A DNA stretch of 64,000 bases from Cymodocea nodosa (GCA_036874045.1 JAZBRI010000004.1:1116001-1180000); one strand, 5' to 3'. Positions 44,181 through 57,595 are shown, counted from the stretch's first letter. The notes: generated by a model from the letters alone, not told the origin. A program made the numbers and translations.

Positions 44181-46938
44181 TCATGCATGCTTTTTAGCAT
44201 CTGCATCACGCTTTCCCATCTTGCCTAGTTGTTTAGCATGAAAGCTAGCAATAATGCCATACCAGTTCCATTGGAAGCATAGTGCTGCAAAGCGCATGAA
44301 GCCAATGCTAAGCACCTCAACAAATGCCATCAAGTAAGATCTCTGAGGAGACAAACCAACAGTAGCAATTGATAGCAACTGTCCCAAGAAGTTGCAGGAC
44401 ACAATGAAATTCCCTGATTGTATGCCCGCAAGTGCTTTTTTGGCAACATCATCTGCCTTTAATCCGGCTGAAGAGTCTGCTAGAATGTTTGTGATCTCTG
44501 GTCTTCTCTTCTTCTCTGGATTGTTAATAAAAAATTGCAGTATAAGTTTTTTAACAACAATTTTCAAGTTATACTGAATAGAGAAGCCACACAGGAAAGG
44601 TACAATTAATTAGGTCCTTCACAGCATGAAATGCTTGACCCATGCCATGATTCTAGGTTGTAAAAACGAGTTAGTAGGTCACAATTTACAAGTAAATTTA
44701 AATATGGTTCCTAACACGTGGTTAAAGCCTAGGTGAGCTATACTTCAAGGTAGACTGGAAACAAAAATCAATACATTTCTTGTCCATATGAACCACAGTA
44801 CAGTGACATAAAAAACCTATAAGAAATGAAAATATCTTTCCTGAGTGACCTAAAATTGTTCTTAGACGAAGATTAACATGTCCTGTTTAAAATAGCAAAT
44901 TCCTTTTTCAACAAGATGGTCATTTTATCTAATGACATTGATTGAGTAATCCACTTTTATGGTCCACGACCATACATGAAGATAACTTTTTTAACATGAA
45001 ACTTAACAATCATTAGACAAAATAAACAAGAATGTATCCAACATTGATGATTATCAACAAACATCAACAGATTGTCAAAGATTTCAACAAAAATGTTGAC
45101 AAGTAACTATTAATTGTCGAAGACTTCAATAACATTTTTTTAGAGGATCAACCATAACCGAGCAGAATCAATCAAGCATTTATGACTTTCAATAAACATC
45201 AATCAAAGTTCAAAGATTGCAACATGATTCTCGAAAAACATATTAGCAATTTTTCAAATATTTCAATAAGATTGATGATCAATATCATCTAATTGTCAAA
45301 AATTTCAATTCTAAGCAGGAATCAATGAATAACAAAGCTAGAACATTCGGCAATTTAGTGTCCAAACCAACAATTTCACTTGCCTTTTATGAGTAAGATG
45401 TCACATCCTTTAAATGCCTTCAAGCATTATATATTCTTGACAGACGTCTCATGATCAGATTATTACCATTTTCACTAATCATTCTCAGGCCTTATAAAAG
45501 ATAGATGGACAACCTATGTACTCACGACCAAAATTTATGAAAGTAGAGCTGAAAAACATATCTGAACTTGTAACATCCAGCCTTATTAACCTAATGCATG
45601 TTGACATGTTTACAACAGAGCACCAGATGTCTTGCACAAATACAGAGTCATAATTCTCAAGGCATGAAGTTGAACTTGACGAATCTAAGTGTAGAGAGAG
45701 ACGCAGCAAGCAGGGTAAATTAGTTATCAGGGATAAGCCAGTACTACGTACCATAGGATGTAAACGACATATAACAGTGGATACAAGACATGATTAACTC
45801 TTTCAACAATTGATGCCTCCACATTTCTTTTACACATATTCCATTTTATATGTAGATCATGTAACCTCTGCGCTCATGAACTTGCACGATACATCAAACT
45901 CCATGCATTCAACCTTTACACAGGTCGTAACTCTGTACCAGAATGTATTTCCAATCTAATGAATCCTAAATAATTGAGTAGCTACGCTACCACTTTTTTA
46001 AATAAAAAAATCTCATTGAGCACCAACCCAAGAAGGAATCCTCAACATTAATACAACTTTTCTTCGCTACCAAGTTAAATAAGCACATTGTTGATAGAGA
46101 GAACAACTCAGAAGCCTCACCTTCTGCGAAACCTGGGGTATCAGTATCCGGAGGAAATATAAGCGAAACATGGATGTTGTGTGAAATAACCTCCTGCTGC
46201 AGGGCTTCGGCTAGACCACGAAGCGCGAACTTACTCGCTGAGTAAGCGGTGTATCCATAGATACCAACCTAAAAGTTCAAAACGACGAAGATAACAACAA
46301 TGACAGGTTAAAACCATTACCACTACTAGAAAGAAAAAGAAGAAACTAAATGCCAGCGAACTTCAGCAAGATATGCACAGAAAACGTCAAAATTGGGAAC
46401 ATTTCGTTACCTGTCCAGCCTGAGAAGACATGATCCCAATAGATCTCGGGGCGCCGCCACTTCCGCCCCTCTTCATCCCGGGGAGAGCGGCCTTGATCAG
46501 ATGAAACGTGCCCATCACGTTGACGTCCATCATCAACTTCACTTCCTCCAAGTCGGCCGCCTCCAACTCCTGCGGCGTGAATACGCCATGGTTGCAGATC
46601 AGGACGTCGATGTCGCCGGCGGCGTCGACCGCGGACCGGACGGCATCCGCATCCTGCACGTCGACGCTGACGACGGAAACAGAGGCGCCAGTGGAGCGAC
46701 GGATGGAGTCGCGGGCGACCTCCAGCTTCCGCTTGTCTCGGGCGAGGATGGTGACGCGTGCGCCAGCGGCGGCGGCGTGGTGGGCAAGGGAAAGGCCGAT
46801 GCCGCTTGAGCCGCCGGTGATGAAGACATGACGGCCCTTGATCGGGACATTGACCGGGTGAGGCCGGACCAGGAAGGCGAGGACGAGGAGAAGAAGAAGA
46901 GGAGCGACCACGAGGAGGGGGAGGAGAAGGGGAGTCAT
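44181..46938 (-). CDS. TSC10: 3-ketodihydrosphingosine reductase (TSC10/KDSR)
   Basis: Three exons, 46938-46411, 46268-46121 and 44515-44181, join into 336 codons with GT-AG introns of 142 bp and 1605 bp. It is a short-chain dehydrogenase that reduces 3-ketodihydrosphingosine to dihydrosphingosine with NADPH, the second step of sphingolipid synthesis, at the ER. Seen: an N-terminal membrane segment (residues ~3-24), the cofactor motif TGGSSGIG (41-48), the ICNHG motif (114-118), IMSSQAG, the catalytic YSASK (Tyr185, Lys189), PPDTDTPGF, a second hydrophobic region near the C terminus, and a terminal KKHA. The start at 46938 is chosen because it gives the membrane segment directly; the frame stays open to 47046. 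Exon 1 is very GC-rich. Length fits plant TSC10 proteins (~325 residues). Confidence 0.95.
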
Positions 46939-47760
46939 TGTTGAGCGGCCGGAACACAGGTGCCAGTGACAGAACGCTGGGTTTTTGTGAAGCGGAGCGA
47001 GATTGTCTGGTCCGATTATAAGAGAAGCGGAGCCCCAACTCACCACCCCATTGGGTTAGACTCGTAATCCGAATAATTAAGCTGCATTTGGTTGCGTGCA
47101 TGCATGTTTTGTAAAAATGAATCCATTTTTTCCGTCAAACACAGCTACTCCACACAAGATTGGGAGGGGATCGATACACATTGATATTATTGTAGTTTTG
47201 ACATAAATAGCACGAATCTATATTTATATTTTCCTTTGTTTAATTGCGACCGTAATGTCCGTGAATTACCGATTTATGTAGTCTCTTCCATTTAGTTTTC
47301 ATAATTGTAGCGATATGAGGTTAATGTTATATTACTTGAGATATTCATTATTTCTTTTGTTTCGCAATCATATCATGACATTTGCTTTATCTACTGGATT
47401 AACACACCATGCATCTTTTCAATCTACAGGGGAATGCCCGCCTACAGGGGTAGAGTGTTTTTTCAACTCCCTCTTTATGGGAGATTATAAGGCGTATTTG
47501 TTTGATATCTCAACCATTTCACTTTTCATTGATATAATTTCAAATGTTATCTTTAAACAAATAACCTTATTTTTATCCTGTTCAAACAAATAATCTTATT
47601 TTTGTCATTCTAACTATTCCAAGCATTGTTTATCTGTATTTTTTTTTGTTTAATTGTTTTGTCGTAATAACCTTAAAATTCATAGTTTATATTTTGTGAC
47701 TATGGTAAAGATGTCATATAAACTATTTGATGGCGTCAACGAGCACTCATATTTAATTAT
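46939..47760 (-). promoter_or_regulatory. Upstream region of the KDSR gene
   Basis: Immediate upstream DNA is moderately GC-rich to about 47050 and then AT-rich. Motifs seen, such as GATTATAAGAG near 47015, are weak. A direct repeat ATAA(C/T)CTTATTTTT(A/G)TC at about 47562-47606 is the only clear structure. Confidence 0.35.
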
Positions 47761-47769
47761 GTTGTTCAT

Positions 47770-47881
47770 ATTAAAACTATACATAATTATAATAATAATT
47801 ATTATTATTATAAATATAGTTTATTATTGATATTATTATTACAGTTAGTAGTAGTAGTAGTAGTAGTAGTAATAATAATTA

Positions 47882-47915
<34 letters not shown>
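47770..47915. repeat. Compound trinucleotide microsatellite
   Basis: Imperfect AAT/ATT stretches, then about eight AGT units (47845-47868), then about a dozen ATT units (47885-47913). Followed by a pyrimidine-rich tract to 47965. Confidence 0.9.
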
Positions 47916-48714
47916 TCTTCTTCCTCTTTCTTTCTTTTTTTCTCTTTTCCTGTTTTTTTTTTTAAGGTCAGGGATAATTTTGGAATTCAATAAAGTTTTC
48001 TACTCCATCTTTATTTAACTTCTTACAAAATAAATACAACTCCTAACTTTATAGTTTTAACTTTTGGAGCCGCTTTCCAACGTTATGCCTCTTTTAGCTA
48101 CTTCGGCCAGAAGTAGACGGTTAAAGTGCTTAAACAAAAGTACACTCTTAGTTTAATCTTTCATCTTGTACTTATATTCTTTTTGTACCTCTACCTTATG
48201 AATGTATTTAGAACTGTTTGTGGGTTTTTTCTCGTCTCAAAAAATGCATTTAGAGACTTATTAAAAATTAACTGTTAATCTTATGCCTTATACCTTCCTT
48301 TTAGGGAAATATGTTTTATACATCGTGTTAAATTACATTAGAATATATCAAATATATCCAAGTAATTGAATTTCACTATTTATAAAAAAAATACAAATTT
48401 ATGTTATACAATATAATTTTACAAATAAAACAAAGATATAATAGAAAATATCATGAATCTATTGTTGAATTTTTCACACAATGTAAAGAAGTATCAGCTC
48501 TTGTTAAAGAGCATTTTGGTATTTTAAATGTTTAGAGGTGTTTTGATAAATTGCCCATGTTGAGGTTATCTTAGTAATTTGTCCTTGCATAGATTAATTA
48601 CTATTTTGATACTTATGTTTTATGTTAAAATATATTTTCGTAAATAGTTTATAGGCTCACATTTGGAAGTATTTAATATTTTAGACAATTTATATTCCAA
48701 CCTAAGTGTACTTT

Positions 48715-50420
48715 AATATTTGGGGAATGATATGATCTGTACCCAAAATATCTAATTTTGTTTACCTTGGTATTCATATTTCATATTTCAAATGTTGTAC
48801 TTCTTTGGTTTAGTTTATAGTAGATACTTATATTTTATATCTAAAATATTTTAATCTTAAATTTAGATATTTATATGTTATATCTAAAGTATTTTGATTT
48901 TTTAATTATATCTAAATTTTTTTTTTCTAACTTTGGATATTTTATACCTTATATCCAAAATATATAATGTTCATTTTACTTTAGATATTCATACTTCGCA
49001 TCTAAGATATTTTAATTTTATTTTCTTATTTTACATATTTCTATTTCATATCCAAAATGTTTTAATTTTATTTTAGGTATTTATATCTTATATCTAAAAT
49101 GTTCAACTCTATTTTAGATATTTATATTTGATATCTAAAATGTTGTAATTTTATTTTATATACTTATATGTTATATCTAAAATGTTTAATTTTATTTTCG
49201 AAATTTATATTTAAAATATTTTAATTTTATCATATTTTATTTTTAAAATATTACTGTTATTATTTTATATATCTTTTATACATGTTTATTATATATAATT
49301 TCTTTTTGCCGTATTTTCTCCGCCACACCGGAAATCCGATACGTCATGGCGGTCATGCCGAATGTCAGGTGTATCACATCGGACATTTGCGCATTTATCG
49401 TGCCACCGCCCAATCCTTTTTATTTTGGTTTTTTCTTTTGGCTTTAGATATTTTATTTTAGATCTAAGAGATTGTAATTTCTTTTGTATTTTACATTTTT
49501 TAAATTTTTTTTTTAGACGTTTGTGTTTCATATCTAGAACATTTTTATTTAAATTTCGTTTCTTCGCTCATGCCATTTATATTTTCTATCTAATATATTT
49601 TATTTTTGCTTTAATTTTAGATATTATATTTCTTCTCTAAAATATTTTAATTTCTTTTACATTTTATATTTAAATTTCTTTTCTTTACTTTTATGTTCTT
49701 TATATCTAACACATTTCAATTTCTTCTATATTTTATATTTACACTTCATTTCTTTACTTTAGACATTTATGTTTTATTTTTAAAGTATTTTACTTTTAAT
49801 TTCAATTTCTTTTATATTTCATGTTTTAAATTTCATTTATGTCCCATATCTAAAGTGCTTTATTTTCACTTTAGTTTTAAATATAACATTTTAAATTTAA
49901 AACATTTTAGTTCCTCTTATGTTTTATTTCCTTTTTTTTAAGTTTTAAATATTATATTTTGTATTTAAAACATTTTAATTTCTTTTTATATTTTCATTTA
50001 CTTTTACTCTAGAAAATTTTATATTTCATATCTAAAGTATTTCATTTTAATTTTGATTTTAGATATTATATTTTATATCTAAAACATTTCAATTTTTTTC
50101 ATATTTTAATTTTAATTTTCTTTTATGTTTGAGGTATTTTGTTATTTCTATTTTAATTTTAGATATTCTACTTTATATCTAAAATATTGTACTTATTAAT
50201 TAATTTATTATTATTATTATTATTATACTTGTTACTTCTTACTTTAGATGTTTATGTTTTACATCTAAGGTACTTTATTTTCTCTTTAGTTTAAAATATT
50301 TTAATTCCTTTTGTATTTCATATTTTAAATTTCCTTTCTTTACTTTAGACATTTATACTTTATATCTAAAGTACTTCATTGTTTTTTTAGTTTTAGATAT
50401 TATGTTTTATATTTAAGACA
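48715..50420. repeat. AT-rich hairpin minisatellite (TTTAGATAT...ATATCTAAA)
   Basis: About 1.7 kb made of several dozen imperfect 50-90-bp units. Each contains TTTAGATATT(T/A)ATA, TTTTATATCTAAAATATTT and TTAATTTTATT. The two halves of a unit are inverted (TTTAGATAT / ATATCTAAA), so each could fold into a stem. The array is broken at about 49305-49425 by an unrelated GC-rich stretch. No gene lies inside; the open frames are repeat-derived. Confidence 0.8.
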
Positions 50421-51375
50421 TTTAAATTTATTTTATTCATATATATACTTTTAATAGCCTTATTCTTTACATAAATAAATAAGAGAAGAACTAGCTTACA
50501 CTTGTATCCTCACTTATAAGAAGAGATTATGATTATATTGATTGGGTAAAATTTCTATCAGATATTTTGTCCAAACCTTCTATCATTCCTTTGAACAATT
50601 TGGATAATCTTGTCAAAATTTTTTAGATAGTTTAGTTAATCATACTTTTCTATAACCTAATAACTTGACTATCCCTTTATAAAATTTTAAAGTCATCAAG
50701 TAAGTAAGTTTACCCCATCTTCCTTATTGACAAATAGTTAATGCCCTACGTCTTCAAACCTTCTGTTTTTCTAAAATCTTTAGTGATACCCTCTTCATAT
50801 TGTATTTCACAAAGACTTCTAGACAAAGATGTGAACATGAACATGGCCATAGTAAGTCATCAAAGAAAAAACTTCAAGCCCTCATTCTTAAGGTAAAAGA
50901 TTTGACTAGCTTGATTGTTTTGTTTGAAAAATAAAATTAAGAATTCAAAGAAAAATGCAAAGAAGCATATAACGAGGCTATGTTATTTGGTGGTAGTAAG
51001 TTAGATGTGTAATGGGTAGGAGAAAAATTATAGGTTTCAGTGCTATATCATGAATAAACCTATTGTAAAAACAAGTATAGATACTTTATCAAAAAATACA
51101 AAAGAAATAATTTCATCCTTTACATTACCTAAACTTATGGGTGTAAATGAGATAGAATAGTTTAAGGATAATGTAGCAATGTTAATACAAAGTGGTTAAA
51201 GCAAGAAAGAAGCCACAATAGTTGCTAAAGAGTGGCTTGCTGAACTTAGGGTTAAATAATTACCACCACCTTCTCTCTTTGTTCCATAAGTAGTTGAAGA
51301 GAAAGGGAAAAGAATTTTGATTGAAAATACTTCGAAACTTGTCTATTTGGTGGTGCCAGAAACCTTGTTTTGTTT
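50421..51375. other. Unassigned region left of second Athila-like nest
   Basis: AT-rich. 51050-51330 has coding-like plus-strand character (KTSIDTLSKNTKEIISSF, TLPKLMGVNEIE, KKEATIVAKEWLAELRVK), with stops, and is followed by GGTGGTGCCAGAAACC. It could be a decayed element leader or gag, but I cannot name the family. Confidence 0.35.
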
Positions 51376-51392
51376 CCCTAGCAATGATGCCA
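51376..51392 (-). other. Decayed tRNA-Asp primer-binding site
   Basis: CCCTAGCAATGATGCCA on the plus strand is a degraded CCCCGGCAACGGCGCCA (four changes, three of them transitions that remove CpG or G/C). It is 7 bp from the LTR edge at 51400, as in the intact elements. Confidence 0.65.
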
Positions 51393-51399
51393 GAAAACT

Positions 51400-54300
51400 T
51401 GTTTGATTTGTTTTTATACTTATATTAATAAATTCTTTTAGAACTAGACAAACAACTTTTCACACAAATTAGATATTAAGTCCAATTTGTATTTTTAACT
51501 ACAAGTGCACAGTGTATATTGTATTTATGTGCAAGTACAAGTCGATCCCACAGAGATTAAGTAAGAATTATTTACTAGTTCAATTTTTATATTGGAGTTT
51601 ATATGTGTTCAGTTAAGCACTCTGTTGAGTTACAATTAACTTAATAGACTTAGTTCATGAAGTTATGGTTAACTCAACGAACTAATCTCATGAACTTAAG
51701 TTAACTCCACGAGCCTACCTTTCTAGTTAAATACTGTTATTCACAAAGAAATTCGGTTATCTATTAGGCAATTCCATAGAATATAAATAACATCAATTAA
51801 ACTTTTTTTAATATTAGTTAATCTAAGATTTGTCATTAAATAACATTAACATTCAAATATTTCAAACAGTAACCATTAAGATCTTTAAGTATCTTGGACT
51901 AATCAATTTCAGTAAATAATAAAACTATTTTCTATTTTTTGAATCAAACAAACATAAAACATTCACAATACTAACAATGATAACATTAATCACGATACAA
52001 AACAAACAATACAACACTTTAATACTAAATGTAAATAGAGATAATGAGTTATTTTTGTTTTGATATGTTCCTGAAGATAAGCGAAAGGTGAAATGTAAAA
52101 ATTTCTATAGATAGTAAAAACTTTCATCACTACATGCAACGCGATTACACCACTGAAAATTTAACCATTTACAATATTGCCTCCTCTCCCTATAGAATCA
52201 TGAACCAAGACGTGTAAGTTGATCTCCTCTTCAATATACTGGCATCAACACGAAACCAAGGTTAGAAGCTTTATGATCTCTTGAGATATGAGTCAGTGCT
52301 TGGTGAAAATAGCTTTCCTTCCTATGACGCGATCACTCCTCACAGTGGTTATCAGTCACCATGTTTGGCTTGGAATCAACCTGACATCTGGAAAGTATCA
52401 TCACAGACCTCCAATGATTGGTGATTTTGGTGGTGTTGTGGAGTTTCAAGGAACTTTCAACGTTTCCTATAGTTAGTGTGGTCCTTATTTAGAATGAAAA
52501 AGTGCATAATATTAACGGTTAAATGATGGTTAATTGCATAATATTTAGCTTATCATATGAGAATTAAGCCATTATGTTATAATTGCACTGTTATAAGCTT
52601 TAATTAAAGAATCTGTTTAATTTCAGGGAATTAATGTTAATTTAGTACATTTCTGAACTGTCAGTAAATTACAGGCTATGAAATTCTTAAGTATCCGAAT
52701 TTTCTATTATTTCAGACAGTTATGTTTAACGTACCAAACATATATCAGACAGTTACGTTTAAATTGTCGAATAGTTATGTTTTAAAAGAATATTTTATTA
52801 TTTCCCGAAGTACACATGTCGAAACCATAATGCATGACTTAAGTGAACTTTCGGTGAGTTATCTATAACTATCCGAAATTGCAATTGGGCATCGGATAGT
52901 TATATGTGTAACTCTTTGAAATCTCCTTTTATTTATAAAGTAGCTACTGACACGTGTCATGTTCTGGGAGAATGACTTAAGTAGATTTTCGGTGAGTTAT
53001 CTAACTATCCGAAATGCATCTGGGCATCGGATAGCTAAACTAGTAACTCTCCAAAATGTTTCTTTTATTATAAAACTACTGATGACATGTGTCATGATCT
53101 GAAAGATTGACTTAAGTTATATATCGGTGAGTTATCTGTAACTATCCGAAATGCATCTGAGCATCGGATAGTTAAGTCTGTAACTATCCGAAATGCACTT
53201 GAGCATCGGATAGTTAAATTTATGCACATGTTTTATAGTTAAATCAACGAAGCAAGTCCGTTGAGTTATCTGTAACTCCACATACTATTTATTTTCTAAT
53301 ATACCATTGTAGCAGTTGTAGAAATAGGACAGTTGGAAGGAAAAACCACGATCGCACATATCATGCAGGGAGAAGAAATCATCGTCGTTGATATGAATGA
53401 AGGAAATCCAACCAATCATTCAAGCAGAAGTAGTTACCACTGAAGAAATATAAAAGAAAAGAAGAAAAAGAAGTGGTGTGTGATCGATGGGTGTGGCCAG
53501 TGTGTGCAGAGGAGGATCACCGAGCTTTCGGCAGGTAGCGTCGGCAATTCTCTGAAGTACCACACCAACCATCATCACCACCACCATAATCACCAACCAT
53601 CGGAGGTCTGTGAGGATACTTTCTTGACGTCGGATTGATTCCGAGCCAAACACAATGCTTGACAACCACTATGAGGAGTGATCACGTCACGGGAAGAGAA
53701 GCCATTTTCACCAAGTGCCGACTCATATCTCAAGAGATCATAAAGCTTTTAGTCTTGGCTTCGGGTTGATGCCTGTATGCTGAAGAGGAAATCATTTTGC
53801 AATTTTGGACTCGCGATTCTATAGGGAGAGGAGACAGAATTGTAAGTGGTTTAATTTTCAGTGGTGTAATCGTGTCGCATGTAGTGATAGAAGTATTTAT
53901 TGTCGACTGAGATTACTTTACATTTCACTTTTCGCCTATTTCCATGTTGATATCAAAACAAAAATACCAAAAACAACTTATCTATGTTTATATTTTGTAT
54001 TTGAGTGTTGTATTATTTGTTTTGTATCGTGATTAATGTTATCTTTGTCAGTGTTGTAATTATTTTATGTTTGTTTTAGTTTTACAATTTACTAAAATTG
54101 GTTCGTTCAAAAGACTTAAAAATTTTAATGGTTATTGTTTGAATTATCTGAATGTTAGTATTGCCTAATGATAAATCCAATGTTTACTAAAATTAAAGAG
54201 TTTAATTGATGTTATTTACAATTTGTGGAACCGCCCAATGGTTAGCTGAATTCCTCTGTAAATAGTAGTATTAAATAGGAAAAGCAGGCTCGTGGAGTTA

Positions 54301-55554
54301 ACTTAAGTCCACGAGGTTAGTCCGTTGAGTTAGCCATAATTCAACGAACTTTGTCTGTTGAGTTAACTATAACTCAACGGAGAGCTTATTGAATATATAA
54401 ATTTGATTGTTAAAAACGGAACAGTTCGCAATTCTTAAGCAATTCCCTATGGGATCGACCTGTACTTGCACACTAATACAATACACACTGTGCACTTGTA
54501 GTTAAAATACAAATTGGAATTAATATCTAATTTGTGTGAAAGGTTGTTTGCTTACTTTTAAAAAGAAATTCAATGATATAGGCATAAAGATAAATTAACT
54601 AAGTAAAAATAGAAGTTAACAAATCCTAGTTTTTCTAACTCGTTGCTGGGTAACTAATTTAAGTTTTCTAGTGTCGTGTTAGAGATCCAAACTGTCCTCC
54701 ACACATACTCATACAGTTTTTCTCTTCTTCTTTTATATTTCTTTTAGTAGTAACTATTTCTGCTTAAATGATCAGTTGGATTTCCTTCATTCGTATCAAC
54801 GATGGTAATTTCTTCTTCATTCTACGAGTTAATTCCTACGTGATATGTGCAATCGTGATTTTCCTTCGAATTTCCTATTTCTGCAACTGCTATAGTGGCA
54901 TGTTAGAAAATAAATAGTCTATGGAGTTAGTGTAACTCAATGGACTTACTTCATTGACTTAACTATAAAATGTGTGCAATAAAGAAATAACTTAATGAGT
55001 TCAAATGTTTTAGATAGTTATAACTATAAGTATTTGAAACTCACACACATTTTGGATAATTAGCATTTAATCTTTTGAAAGATAACTTAAGTTAAGTTTC
55101 CAGATTGTGACATGTGTCCTCAATCAGTTTTATGATAAAAAAATATTTTGGATACTTGCAAACCTAACTATCTAATGTTCAGATGCATTTCAGATAGTTA
55201 GCATCTAACTTACAAAAGTCCACTTAAGTCATGTATTAAGGTTACAACACGTGTCCTTCAAGAAATTATAAAATATTCTTTAAGTATTTAAAATATAACT
55301 GTCCAATACATGAAATGTAACTCTCTAAAATAACAGACAATTCAGAGACTTAAGAATTAAAAAGCCAGTAGCTCACCAACAGTTTAGAAATGTACTTAAT
55401 TAACACTATTTCCCTGAAATTATGAAGATTCTTTCATTAAAGCATATAACAGTGCAATTATAACATAATGACTTAATTCTCATATGATAAGCTAAATATT
55501 ATGCAATTAATCATCATTTAACCCTTAATATTTTACACTTTTTCATTCTAAATA
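51400..55554 (-). repeat. Athila-like LTR shared by two internal regions, interrupted by a solo LTR
   Basis: The LTR occupies 51400-52485 and 54699-55554 and reads on the minus strand. Its left edge abuts a decayed primer site and its right edge (TTCTAAATA) abuts a polypurine tract, so it serves as 5' LTR of a (lost) left element and 3' LTR of the right element. This is the LTR-internal-LTR-internal arrangement left by recombination between related elements. It is more diverged than the other copies, hence older. Confidence 0.75.
52486..54693 (+). repeat. Opposite-strand solo LTR inside the shared LTR
   Basis: About 2.2 kb of the same LTR family in plus orientation, from TATTTAGAATG (for TGTTTAGAATG) to GATCCAAACT (for CCAAACA). 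Flanking GTCCT at 52481-52485 and 54694-54698 is its target duplication, which supports a solo LTR. It carries the long hairpin-unit region (52860-53290) seen in the outer LTR at 18430-20603. Confidence 0.8.
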
Positions 55555-55788
55555 CTTCCCCCATACTTAACTTTTGCTAGTCCCTTAGCAAACTACTAAG
55601 ATCTAACTAGTTTGTCTTTCTAAAGTGCTAGAACTAATTCTTCATTTTTTATCTTCAGAATACATATATTAGATTAATATAAAGATATTCTGTATTTTTC
55701 AGTAATCTATTTTAACATTGTTTTCTCCTCTTCAACCTACAAATATATTTAAAACATATGTAAATTACATACAAAATATATTAGCATC
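55555..55788 (-). mobile_element. Second F-box-bearing element: polypurine tract and 3' leader
   Basis: CTTCCCCCATACTTAAC (minus strand GTTAAGTATGGGGGAAG) is the polypurine tract that primes plus-strand synthesis, directly beside the LTR. The following sequence aligns with 2180-2260 of the complete element and continues after the solo LTR at 57596. Confidence 0.8.
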
Positions 55789-57595
55789 TGTTTGGGTTTT
55801 CCCAACACTACACTAGAAAAACTTGGATTTGTTACTTCTATTTTTACTTAGTTAATTTATCTTTATGCCTATTCTTTCTTTTAGAAGTAAACAAACAACC
55901 TTTAATACAATTTAGATATTAATTCCAATTTGTACTTTAATTGCAAGTGCATAGTGTCTATTGTATTAGTGTGCAAGTACAGGTCGATCCCATAGGGAAT
56001 TGCTGACAAATTTAAGAAATGTTTGATTGTGAACAATTCAAATTTATATTCAATAAGCACTCCGTTGAGTTACAGTTAACTCAACGGACTAAGTTCGTTG
56101 AGTTATGGCTAACTCAACAGACTATCCTCGTGGACTTAAGTTAACTCCATGAGCCTATCTCTTCTTTATAATACTACTATTTACAGAGGAATTCGGCCAA
56201 CCATTGGGCGGTTCCACAGATTGTAAATAACATCAATTAAGCTTTTTAATGCTAGTTAACATTGGATTTATCATTAAGCAATACTAACATTCAGATGATT
56301 CAAATAGTAACCATTAAAATCTTTAAGTTTTTTGTATGAACCAATTTCAGTAAACTGTAAAATTAAAACTAACATAAAACAATCATAAAACTGATACAAA
56401 TAACATTAATCACAATACAACACAAACAATACAACACTCAAATACAACATACAAACAAAGATAAATTGTTTTTGGTATTTTTGTTTTGATGTGAACATGA
56501 AAATGGGCGAAAGGTGAAATGCAAAGTAATCTCACTTGACAGTAAATACTTCCGACACTACTTACAACGCGATTACACCACTGAAAATTAAACCACTTAC
56601 AATTCTGTCTCCTCTCCCTATAGAATCGCGAGTCCAGAATTGCAAGATGATCTCCTCTTTAGCATACAGGCATCAACCCGAAGCCAAGGCTAAAAGCTTT
56701 ACGATCTCCTGAAATATGAGTCGGCACTTGGTGAAAATGGCTTCCCTTCCCGCGACGCGATCACTCCTCATAGTGGTTGTCAGGCACTATGTTTGGCTCG
56801 GAATCGACCCGATATCAGGCAAGTATCCTCACAGACCTCCGATGATTAGTGATTATGGTGGTGATAACGATGGTTGGTGTGATGCTTTGAAGAATCGCCG
56901 ATACTGTTTGTAGAAAGCTCGGTGCTCCTCCTCTGTATACACTGGTTGTCCATCGATCACACACCCTTCTTCTTTTTTTCTTCTTTTCTTTTATATTTCT
57001 TTAGTAGTAACTGCTTCTGCTTGAATGGTAAGTTGGATTTCCTTCCTTCAGATCAACGGCGATGATTTCTTTCTCCCTACGTGATTGAATTCCTACGTGA
57101 TATGTGCAAATGTGGTTTTTCCTTCCAACTATCTGTTCCTGCAACTGCTACAGTGGCATTTTGGAAAATAACTATAAAATACATGTAATAAAGAAATAAG
57201 CTGCTAACCTAACGCGTTACCTTAGTGTATATTCATGTAACTCAACGCATACAGTTATGCTAACTTAACGAGTTATAACTTAAGTAAATCTACCAAATCT
57301 CGACACGTGTCAGCAATAGTTTAAACATAAAATAACATTTTGAAGAGTTACAGGTCTAACTATCCGATGCTCAGATGCATTTTCGGATACTTAAGAATTT
57401 CACAGCCTGCAATTTACCGACAGTTCATAAATGTACTAAATTAACATTAATTCCCTAAAATTAAGCAGATTCTTCAATTAAAGCATATAACAATGCAATT
57501 ATAACATAATGGCTTAATTCTCATATGATAAGCTAAATATTATACAATTAACCATCATTTAACCATTAATAATATGCACTTTTTCATTCTAAACA
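55789..57595 (-). repeat. Athila-like solo LTR
   Basis: 1807 bp, TGTTTGGGTTTTCCC to TTCTAAACA, in minus orientation, flanked by GCATC at 55784-55788 and 57596-57600. It is closely related to the inner-element LTRs and has three hairpins at about 56059-56155. No internal region is attached. Confidence 0.9.

Noticed and set aside
46346-47101. 251-codon and other long minus- and plus-strand frames over the GC-rich KDSR first exon
   Set aside because: Arg/Pro/Ser-rich translations with no domain; they are out-of-frame shadows of the short-chain dehydrogenase exon.
47827-48018. 63-codon frame with poly-Val and poly-Tyr
   Set aside because: Direct translation of the trinucleotide microsatellite.
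49289-49941. Several 80-92-codon frames rich in Phe, Leu, Ile and Lys
   Set aside because: Translations of the AT-rich minisatellite.
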